From Saprospiraceae bacterium (GTDB lineage: Bacteria > Bacteroidota > Bacteroidia > Chitinophagales > Saprospiraceae), in NCBI GenBank assembly GCA_007134625.1, contig SLKL01000138.1, forward strand, positions 1 to 10,609: 10,609 bases of DNA, read 5' to 3'. Made by a program: the position numbers and the translations under genes. Numbering within the stretch: the stretch's first letter is position 1; each line of letters starts with the position of its first letter. Below the pieces are notes generated by a model. It did not search any database and was not told the origin of the DNA. It saw only the letters and a list, made by a program, of their open reading frames with translations. This document shows, one piece after another, positions 1-5,390 of the stretch.

Positions 1-486
1 GTTCAACTCAAGGAAATAGAGGACATCAAAATCGGAATAGTCACTGCAAAATGGAATGAAGACATTACCGCTGCCCTGACGGAAGGATGTGAGAAAACGC
101 TTGTCGAATACGGCATCACCGAGGATAATATTTTCAAAGTCACAGTCCCCGGTTCATTTGAACTACCGATGGGAGCTAAATCCCTTTTAAGTCGTGAAAA
201 ACTGGATGCAGTAGTATGTCTTGGGTGCGTAATACAAGGGGAAACCACTCACAATGAATACATCAATCAATCTGTAGCTAACGGGCTGATGAGCCTTGGA
301 CTCGCATCAGGTAAGCCCTGCATTTTTGGAGTCCTTACCCCGCGAAATATGGAGCAGGCACTCGACCGGGCAGGAGGCAAACACGGCAACAAAGGAATTG
401 AAGCAGCACTGACCGCCCTTGAAATGATAGAACTGGAGCAACAGCTCGACAAAAAAGACCGATCCATCGGTTTTCTAAAGAAATAA
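1..486 (+). CDS. ribH: 6,7-dimethyl-8-ribityllumazine synthase, 5' truncated
   Basis: Lumazine synthase condenses 5-amino-6-ribitylamino-uracil with 3,4-dihydroxy-2-butanone 4-phosphate, the penultimate step of riboflavin synthesis, in the cytoplasm. The frame is open from base 1, so the start codon lies outside the window; 161 residues are visible and the family is usually about 150-165 aa, so only a few are missing. Visible signatures are the substrate-contacting AKWNEDI near the N-terminus, PGSFELP in the middle, CVIQGETTHNEY with the catalytic histidine encoded at 250-252, FGVLT, and the phosphate-binding RAGGKHGNKG. The internal ATG at 169 is not the start because the W-N and GSFE motifs lie upstream of it. 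The family forms pentamers or icosahedral capsids; that is family knowledge. No other rib gene is visible, and the next gene seems to have its own promoter. Confidence 0.97.
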   Translation, partial: VQLKEIEDIKIGIVTAKWNEDITAALTEGCEKTLVEYGITEDNIFKVTVPGSFELPMGAKSLLSREKLDAVVCLGCVIQGETTHNEYINQSVANGLMSLGLASGKPCIFGVLTPRNMEQALDRAGGKHGNKGIEAALTALEMIELEQQLDKKDRSIGFLKK

Positions 487-497
487 GAGAACTCATA

Positions 498-529
498 TTT
501 TGTCCTGCGATTTTATCTTGTTACATTTA
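498..529 (+). promoter_or_regulatory. Putative Bacteroidota-type promoter of the MBL-fold gene
   Basis: TTTTG at 498-502, then a 19-base spacer, then TACATTTA at 522-529. The Bacteroidota consensus is TTTG near -33 and TAnnTTTG near -7 with about 19 bases between; only the last base of the -7 box deviates. Transcription would start near 535, giving a leader of about 15 bases before the ATG at 550. The leader is A-rich (ACCAAAAATAAATCAAG) with no strong Shine-Dalgarno, as is usual in this phylum. Confidence 0.5.
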
Positions 530-549
530 CCGACCAAAAATAAATCAAG

Positions 550-1395
550 ATGAAATTAACAACAATACACAGCGGATATTTTAAACTGGATGGAGGAGCA
601 ATGTTTGGCGTTGTCCCCAAAACCCTTTGGAACCGCCTTAATCCGGCTGATGAAAACAATCTCTGCACCTGGTCTTTGAGGTGTTTACTAATAGAAACCG
701 GCGACAGGAAAATTCTGATCGATACAGGGATGGGTGACAAACAGGATGAGAAATTCCGTTCCCATTTTCATCCTCACGGGCCCTATACCTTAAAAAATTC
801 TTTAAAGGAACACAAAGTCAATCCTGAGGACATTACCGATGTCTTTCTGACCCATCTCCATTTTGATCATGTGGGTGGTGCTGTGGAAAGAAATGCGGAT
901 GGAGATTTGGTGCCTACATTCCCCAATGCCACTTATTGGAGTCATGAAGAACATTACGGTTGGGCTTACACTCCCAATGACAGAGAGCGCGCATCTTTCC
1001 TCAAAGAAAATTTTGTACCACTTAAGGACCACTCCGTCCTCAAGTTTATCGATGCTGAAAACGGTGAAGAATGGTTGCCCGGCATCAGAATTCACACAGC
1101 CAAAGGACATACCCACAAAATGATGATTCCCGAGCTGGATTTCAATGGCAGAAAGCTCTACTATTGCGCTGACCTCCTACCCTCTTCGGGACATTTGAGG
1201 ATGCCGTATGTAATGAGTTATGATGTGCGCCCCCTTGAAACGCTCAAAGAAAAAGCCTTCCTCCTCAACAGAGCATTGGAGCAGGATGCCATCCTTTACT
1301 TTGAGCACGACCCAAGCGTAGAGTGCTGTACATTAACCAAAGATCAACGCGGAAGAATCGTTCTCGATAAAAAGTTCAGTCTGGGGGATTTTTAA
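550..1395 (+). CDS. Metallo-beta-lactamase-fold hydrolase (lactonase-like)
   Basis: A 281-aa cytoplasmic protein of the metallo-beta-lactamase superfamily; no signal peptide is visible. Metal ligands can be read directly: THLHFDHVGG gives H102, H104, D106 and H107; H187 lies in GHTH; D208 in YYCADLL is the bridging aspartate; H253 in YFEHD is the last ligand. An N-terminal LIDTGMGDK loop (about residues 56-64) is also typical. The overall arrangement resembles the AiiA-like lactonase and MBL-hydrolase branch, but substrate cannot be deduced from sequence; annotating it as a quorum-quenching lactonase would be overreach. The segment after the third ligand reads GHTHKMM where many relatives have GHTPGH. 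It follows ribH by 63 bases in the same direction, with a promoter-like sequence between, so coupling to riboflavin synthesis is not implied. Confidence 0.88.
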   Translation: MKLTTIHSGYFKLDGGAMFGVVPKTLWNRLNPADENNLCTWSLRCLLIETGDRKILIDTGMGDKQDEKFRSHFHPHGPYTLKNSLKEHKVNPEDITDVFLTHLHFDHVGGAVERNADGDLVPTFPNATYWSHEEHYGWAYTPNDRERASFLKENFVPLKDHSVLKFIDAENGEEWLPGIRIHTAKGHTHKMMIPELDFNGRKLYYCADLLPSSGHLRMPYVMSYDVRPLETLKEKAFLLNRALEQDAILYFEHDPSVECCTLTKDQRGRIVLDKKFSLGDF

Positions 1396-1480
1396 AGGGA
1401 AGTTTTTAGTCTGTGGACTCTTAAAAAGAGGATGGTGAATTTGTAAACTGTTTTCCTTTTGCATTGATATACTTGTTTAA

Positions 1481-1516
1481 GCGGGGACACCCCCAAACAC
1501 TTGAGACGAGACAGGC
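1481..1516. repeat. Possible small hairpin repeat, GGGG-ACA-CCCC core
   Basis: A 4-bp GC-only stem with a three-base loop (GGGGACACCCC) sits in AT-rich intergenic DNA and is followed by a mixed-composition tail to about 1516. I have the impression that similar elements recur in intergenic DNA of related genomes, but only one copy is in the window, so repeat status cannot be shown here. Confidence 0.3.
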
Positions 1517-1517
1517 C

Positions 1518-1626
1518 TTCTTCCATCTTCCTACTTTTACCCTGAGCGAAAGTCGAAGGGTCCATCTCCCATCTTCCCCCTTCCCACTCCCCACTTCGTA
1601 ATTCGTAATTCGTAATTCCAAATTTC
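1518..1626. repeat. Degenerate heptamer array, interrupted once
   Basis: Read on the plus strand in 7-base steps: TTCTTCC, ATCTTCC, TACTTTT at 1518-1538; then, after the insertion at 1539-1563, ATCTCCC, ATCTTCC, CCCTTCC, CACTCCC, CACTTCG, TAATTCG, TAATTCG, TAATTCC at 1564-1619 with no length change, then AAATTTC. Neighbouring units differ by one to three bases, as if the unit drifted along the array. The minus-strand unit is of the GGAAGNN/CGAATTA kind. The period equals that of the array at 5168-5390 although the unit sequence differs. Function unknown. Confidence 0.75.
1539..1561. repeat. Palindromic REP-like element inside the heptamer array
   Basis: A 23-base element with ACCCT at its left end and AGGGT at its right end, and an inner CGA-AAG-TCG mini-stem. 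It splits the heptamer array: 7-mers run on both sides, and the 25 bases between the flanking 7-mers are not a multiple of seven. That suggests insertion into a pre-existing array. Elements of the CCTGAGC...GTCGAAGG kind are, as far as I recall, scattered in many bacterial genomes; only one copy is seen here. Confidence 0.5.
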
Positions 1627-1723
1627 CCCCTTTCATCATTAACAAACCAATAACCAAAAACCCGTCCATCCTGAGAAAAAAAGCAATCCTCATCCGTATT
1701 CATTTTAAATCCTATAAAAAAAC

Positions 1724-1731
1724 TATTTTTG
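1724..1731 (+). promoter_or_regulatory. -7 box of the lipoprotein gene
   Basis: TATTTTTG matches TAnnTTTG exactly. No good TTTG is seen about 19 bases upstream, so the -33 half is weak. Its last three bases (TTG, 1729-1731) are in frame with the downstream gene and create a false, longer start. Transcription would begin near 1738, leaving about 15 bases before the ATG at 1753. Confidence 0.5.
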
Positions 1732-1752
1732 CAACTATTAAAATATGAAGTA

Positions 1753-2886
1753 ATGGTACGTTCATTTCAATTTGCGCTTTTGTTATCCGGTCTGATGATA
1801 TTTAGTTTCAGCAGTTGTACTAACTATCTCAAAATGATCGAAAGAGGTGATTTTGACACTGCCTTTTACAGAGCGGTTGACAGAATGAAGGGAAAGAAAA
1901 ATAAAAAGCCACGACATGTTCAAGCTGCCGAGGAGGCATTTGCCCGGGCCAATGCGAGAGATATCGATCGTATGCAAACCCTTTCTGAACGGACAGATGA
2001 GCACGCCTTAAGCGAAATGCTTAGATTAGCGCACAATATTGAAAGACGCCAAAAAGCAATAAGTCCCATGCTTCCGCTTACAGACCGCAAAGGATATCAG
2101 GCACATTTTGAGTTTTATGATCCTACGGATTACGCAAAAAGCGCTGCGGATAATCTCTTTGAGCTACATGTGCATGAAGCAGATGAACTACTTGAAAGAG
2201 GAAAAAGAGGCGACAAGCAAGCTTCGAGAAGTGCACATGAGCTTTACCGAAAAGCCGAAAGGCTGAGGCCGGGAACCAATGAAGTTCGCATAGGGCTCAA
2301 TGACAGCTACTACTATGGAACCTCCCGAATATATATGTTTGTCAATAACGAAAGCAACAAGATTCTACCTTTACGTCTGGAACGTGCGTTGACTACCATC
2401 AATTTTTCTGAATTCAGAAATCCATGGCAGGAGTTTTCCACACATCGAAGAGACGATGAGGACTATCATATGGAGATTGAGATTACTGATATTCACTTAA
2501 GCCCGGAAAGAATCGTTGAACGGATATATATGCTGGAAAAAGAGATAGAAGTTGAGGACAAAAAGAGTGAATCCGACACCACAGTGGTGATCGAAACCGT
2601 TACAGCAGAAATTACAGAACGGATATTAGAGCGAAAATCAAAAATCAATGCCAATATCATAATTAGAGACCTTCACAACCGGCGCATTGTACACCATGAA
2701 CCTGTTTTTTCTGAATATACATTTGAAAGAACAGTGAATTCTTACCGCGGGGACAGAAGAGCACTACCCAATCGATTCCCAATAGGAGGAAGTGTAGCCT
2801 TCCCATCAGAGGAGGATATGATTTATAATGCAGGAGAAATCCTGAAGGACAGAATAATTGATTATGTTAGAGGGTTTGACTTATAG
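1753..2886 (+). CDS. Uncharacterised lipoprotein with TPR-like helical N-terminal half
   Basis: A 377-aa protein whose function I do not recognise. Starting at the ATG at 1753 gives a clean lipoprotein signal: a short basic start, a hydrophobic stretch (about residues 5-19) and a lipobox-like FSSC with the acylated cysteine at C22. The longer frame from TTG at 1729 would start inside the -7 box. The exported part begins with a charged helical region (about 25-190) with alanine-rich, TPR-like spacing such as SAHELYRKAERLRPG, and a GKKNKK basic patch. A mixed alpha/beta C-terminal half (about 195-377) contains two I-E-I/T-D-I strand-like segments and an acidic linker near EVEDKKSESD. I believe similar TPR-type lipoproteins occur in other Bacteroidota, without known role. 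It is followed by another envelope protein after 51 bases, suggesting a shared transcript. Confidence 0.8.
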   Translation: MVRSFQFALLLSGLMIFSFSSCTNYLKMIERGDFDTAFYRAVDRMKGKKNKKPRHVQAAEEAFARANARDIDRMQTLSERTDEHALSEMLRLAHNIERRQKAISPMLPLTDRKGYQAHFEFYDPTDYAKSAADNLFELHVHEADELLERGKRGDKQASRSAHELYRKAERLRPGTNEVRIGLNDSYYYGTSRIYMFVNNESNKILPLRLERALTTINFSEFRNPWQEFSTHRRDDEDYHMEIEITDIHLSPERIVERIYMLEKEIEVEDKKSESDTTVVIETVTAEITERILERKSKINANIIIRDLHNRRIVHHEPVFSEYTFERTVNSYRGDRRALPNRFPIGGSVAFPSEEDMIYNAGEILKDRIIDYVRGFDL

Positions 2887-2937
2887 ACTTTCCCCTAAGT
2901 GATATTTTTTCAACAAACTGAAGGAACAGAAAACAGA

Positions 2938-3924
2938 ATGAATAAATTAAAAACGGTACTGGTCGGCTTTTTCACTATCTTAATCTTACTCATAGTGAGC
3001 GGCTATTTTATAAAACCCATTCAGCATGGGGAGGGAGAAAAAATCATAAAAGAACAAGCCTACATTTTGTCGGACAATCTCAATCGCGATATTGAAATGG
3101 TAGAAATGTTTTCTGAAAGTACCGGTCGAAATGTACAGACTTTTGAGCAGGAGGCAAGCCGGGGGAAAAGAGACGGAATGATTAGGTTTATTGAGGACCA
3201 CATAGCATTTGATAACCAATGGAAATTAGATCTTTATGGAATCATTTCTCTTTCTATTACCCTAAATTTTAATCTTGAAGACTCAAGAGAGGGAACCGTA
3301 TTGAGCTACCAATATGAACTAACAACTCCCCCATCAGTGCGGGTTTTTGGACGCATTTTTAATGTAAAAAACAATTGGGAGCGAGATCTAAATAAATGGC
3401 TGAGTACATTTAAAGAAGAAAATGAGAAGAACGTTCTCGCACTCATTAATGGATATTACATTCGGCAAAGAGATGAGATAGAACGGATTTTTGTCATAAA
3501 AAGATCGCGGATACCCTATCAGGAAATGAACGAATTTACGGTAACCGAACTAAACAATCTGGACTTTTACCTGCAGGCTGAGATATTGAGAGAACATCCA
3601 GTCAGTACCATGTATTATGATTTTGATGATGACGTAGAACTCACCGATATGGCAGTAGGAGTCAGAGTGGGTGCAGACGTTGAATTACCCCCGGAATATC
3701 AGATGAAATATGTAGCAAGGGGACCGGTAATTTACACCAGACACTACGGGCATGTAAGAAATACTGTTTACGGTCATGCTGCTGTTCAAAAATACCTCAT
3801 CGAAAATGATTACCTCTACCGCAGACCCTTTATGGAAACTTATTTAATTGGTGCCGAAACAACGGAAAATAGTGATGAGTGGGTCACTCTATTGGAGTAT
3901 TACAGGGATACTACTTTTGATTGA
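2938..3924 (+). CDS. Membrane-anchored protein with GyrI-like effector-binding domain
   Basis: A 328-aa protein starting at ATG 2938. An in-frame GTG at 2899 adds 13 residues ahead of the membrane segment and is less likely; AAGGAA lies about 12 bases before the ATG. One transmembrane helix (about residues 4-23, VLVGFFTILILLIVSGYF) anchors it, with the rest probably in the periplasm. Residues about 28-185 are unassigned; the segment VFGRIFNVKNNWERDLNKWL recalls the last strand and helix of SRPBCC-type domains that often precede GyrI domains. Residues about 198-326 fit a GyrI/AraC effector-binding fold: PVSTMYYDF, a central strand pair, the RHYGHVRNTVYGHAAVQKYL helix, and a final METYLIG...EWVTLLEYY strand. 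No DNA-binding domain is present, so it is probably a ligand-binding or sensor protein rather than a regulator. Ligand unknown. Likely co-transcribed with the preceding lipoprotein. Confidence 0.72.
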   Translation: MNKLKTVLVGFFTILILLIVSGYFIKPIQHGEGEKIIKEQAYILSDNLNRDIEMVEMFSESTGRNVQTFEQEASRGKRDGMIRFIEDHIAFDNQWKLDLYGIISLSITLNFNLEDSREGTVLSYQYELTTPPSVRVFGRIFNVKNNWERDLNKWLSTFKEENEKNVLALINGYYIRQRDEIERIFVIKRSRIPYQEMNEFTVTELNNLDFYLQAEILREHPVSTMYYDFDDDVELTDMAVGVRVGADVELPPEYQMKYVARGPVIYTRHYGHVRNTVYGHAAVQKYLIENDYLYRRPFMETYLIGAETTENSDEWVTLLEYYRDTTFD

Positions 3925-3945
3925 CGAGTTCAATTCGAAAGTGCT

Positions 3946-3969
3946 AATTCAGAAAGATTATGCTGAATT
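3946..3969. promoter_or_regulatory. Inverted repeat between two genes
   Basis: AATTCAG (3946-3952) and CTGAATT (3963-3969) form a perfect 7-bp stem with a 10-base loop. It lies 22 bases after the stop of the GyrI-like gene and just before the candidate -7 box of the next gene. It could be a weak terminator, though the T-run after it is short and mixed, or a regulator site for the next gene. The sequence does not decide. Confidence 0.4.
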
Positions 3970-3974
3970 TTATC

Positions 3975-3982
3975 TATCTTTA
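3975..3982 (+). promoter_or_regulatory. Possible -7 box of the periplasmic binding protein gene
   Basis: TATCTTTA matches TAnnTTTG at all but the last position and lies 24 bases before the ATG at 4007. No TTTG is visible at the expected -33 distance, so this is a weak call. The leader between (ACTAAAGATAAATAAAG) is A-rich as in other genes of this window. Confidence 0.35.
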
Positions 3983-4006
3983 CCCAACTACTAAAGATAA
4001 ATAAAG

Positions 4007-5164
4007 ATGATAAAAAGCATATTTTTCTTCCCTCTCCTATTACTTTTTCCTTTTTTTCTAAAAGCTGATATTTTAACTAATCAGGACAGTATCCATATCG
4101 GAGCAAGCATGTCCCTATCCGGAGCTTATGCCACCCAAGGCATAGCTGCCAATAACGGCTATTTGCTATGTGGAGAACATTTGAATGTCAGAGGTGGATT
4201 GCTTGGAAAACCGATCAAATTCATTATCCATGATGACGAATCGGATTCAGATCGCGCCAAAGAAATCTATCAAAAATTAGTAGAGGATAAGACAATCAAC
4301 GCCATCATGGGACCATATGGGTCCACACTTACGGAGGCAGTTGCTGGTATAACCGAAAGTCACCAAATGACCATGATCTCACCCCTCGCTGCAACTTCCT
4401 CAATTTGGGAACAGGGACGGCAGTATCTCTTTATGGTACTTCCTCCTGCTGAATTATTCCTCGCCGGCTTAATTGATCTAGCTGATCAACAAGGATTCAG
4501 CAGGATTGCCATATTGCAAGAGGAGCAACTTTTCCCGGAAGCTGCCGGAAATGGTGCCGCAAAACTGGTAAGAAAAAGGGGATTAGAGCTGACATTTCAT
4601 CAATCCTACAGCAGCGGTAAAAGTAATTTTAGCGACATAATTCAAACACTAAAAAATCAAGAGGTAGAGGTGCTGGGGATGGCTGCATCATCTCTCAGCG
4701 ATTTCATCTTATTCGTTGAGCAAATGAATGAGGAAAACCTTCAACTAAAGATGTTCGGCACTTCCGGCGCTGTAGATCAATTTCAAAAAGAGTTAGGTCC
4801 TTTGGCAGAACTCACACTCGGCTTATCAGCCTGGGAGCCCGGACTAAATAATCCCGGAATTGAAGAATTCACAGAGGACTTCAAAAATCGGTTTGGAGTT
4901 AATCCCAGCTTTCATGCTGCCGGAGCCTATGGAAGTTGTATGCTGCTTGCAGAAGCGATAAAAAAAGCAGAGTCTCTCGATCAGGATAAAATAAGGCAAG
5001 AACTTTTAGAAATGGAGACCACCACCATTTTCAGCAATTATGCAGTAGATGAAAGGGGCTACCAAACCGCCAACAAAGGACTTTTTATCCAATGGCAAAA
5101 TGGAAAACGAGTGATTGTCTGGCCTGAAGAAGAGGCTAATGGGAAACTCTTAATTGGTTATTAG
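4007..5164 (+). CDS. Periplasmic binding protein, LivJ-type (Peripl_BP_6 fold)
   Basis: A 385-aa solute-binding protein of the branched-chain amino acid ABC transporter type. An N-terminal signal peptide (about residues 1-20, a run of F, L and P ending LKA, cleaved before DILTNQ) sends it to the periplasm. The mature protein begins with the family strand IHIGASMSLSGAYATQG, continues with GGLLGKPIKFIIHDDESD, then the first-lobe ligand loop MGPYGSTLTEAVAGI and MISPLAATSS. Second-lobe elements are FSRIAILQEE, YSSGKSNFSDIIQTLK, and near the C-terminus FHAAGAYGSCMLLAEAIKKA. Length is normal for the family. The ligand cannot be told: relatives bind amino acids, amides, urea or aromatic compounds, and some serve as sensors. 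No permease or ATPase gene is adjacent; the gene is alone, convergent with bamA, so it may work with distant transporter genes or a receptor. Confidence 0.9.
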   Translation: MIKSIFFFPLLLLFPFFLKADILTNQDSIHIGASMSLSGAYATQGIAANNGYLLCGEHLNVRGGLLGKPIKFIIHDDESDSDRAKEIYQKLVEDKTINAIMGPYGSTLTEAVAGITESHQMTMISPLAATSSIWEQGRQYLFMVLPPAELFLAGLIDLADQQGFSRIAILQEEQLFPEAAGNGAAKLVRKRGLELTFHQSYSSGKSNFSDIIQTLKNQEVEVLGMAASSLSDFILFVEQMNEENLQLKMFGTSGAVDQFQKELGPLAELTLGLSAWEPGLNNPGIEEFTEDFKNRFGVNPSFHAAGAYGSCMLLAEAIKKAESLDQDKIRQELLEMETTTIFSNYAVDERGYQTANKGLFIQWQNGKRVIVWPEEEANGKLLIGY

Positions 5165-5167
5165 CCA

Positions 5168-5300
5168 CTGGTTTCTGGTCGCTGGCTACTGGCTGCTGGC
5201 TACTGGCTGCTGGTCACTGGCTACTTGTCGCTAGCTACTCGTTGCTAACAACTGGGTGCTGGCTGTTGGCAAATGGTTTTTGGTTACTGGATATTGGCAA
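5168..5300. repeat. Heptamer array, left arm (19 units of CTGGNNN type)
   Basis: Nineteen consecutive 7-mers without a single length change fill 5168-5300. The early units are CTGGTTT, CTGGTCG, CTGGCTA, CTGGCTG, CTGGCTA, CTGGCTG, CTGGTCA, CTGGCTA; later units decay (CTTGTCG, CTAGCTA, CTCGTTG, CTAACAA) and recover (CTGGGTG, CTGGCTG, then TTGGCAA-like). The array begins three bases after the stop codon of the binding-protein gene. Because seven is not a multiple of three, no reading frame is kept. Confidence 0.9.
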
Positions 5301-5306
5301 AGCCGT

Positions 5307-5390
5307 CCAGAAGCAAAAAGCCAGAAGCAAGAGACCTAAATCCAGAGGCAAAAGACCAAAGGCAAGAGACTAGAAGCCAGAAACCATCTA
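5307..5390. repeat. Heptamer array, right arm (12 units of CCAGNNN type)
   Basis: Twelve consecutive 7-mers fill 5307-5390 exactly: CCAGAAG, CAAAAAG, CCAGAAG, CAAGAGA, CCTAAAT, CCAGAGG, CAAAAGA, CCAAAGG, CAAGAGA, CTAGAAG, CCAGAAA, CCATCTA. On the minus strand this is an NNNCTGG-type array (CTTCTGG units), so the two arms are inverted relative to each other, separated by six bases (5301-5306). The last unit ends on the base next to the bamA stop codon. The outermost part of each arm gives a perfect 10-bp inverted repeat, TGGTTTCTGG (5169-5178) and CCAGAAACCA (5377-5386). Confidence 0.9.

Larger units (their letters stand above)
1396..1752. other. Gene-free intergenic stretch with short repeats and a promoter
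   Basis: No convincing gene lies here. Minus-strand reading frames of about 90-100 codons cross the region, but they are translations of the repeats and overlap each other in different frames. The stretch holds a weak hairpin after the MBL-fold gene, a GGGG-ACA-CCCC element (about 1481-1516), an array of degenerate 7-mers (1518-1626) interrupted by a palindromic element (1539-1561), and the -7 box of the next gene (1724-1731). Each is listed separately. Confidence 0.7.

Noticed and set aside
1402..1431. Terminator after the MBL-fold gene
   Set aside because: A TTTTTA-GTC/GAC-TAAAAA hairpin with a 3-base bulge is possible, but it is AT-rich and has no T-run after it.
1392..1703. Two overlapping minus-strand reading frames of about 90-100 codons
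   Set aside because: They translate the heptamer array and neighbouring repeats, overlap in different frames and show no protein-like pattern.
5168..5390. CRISPR array
   Set aside because: The period is only seven bases with drifting units; there are no repeat-spacer units and no cas genes.
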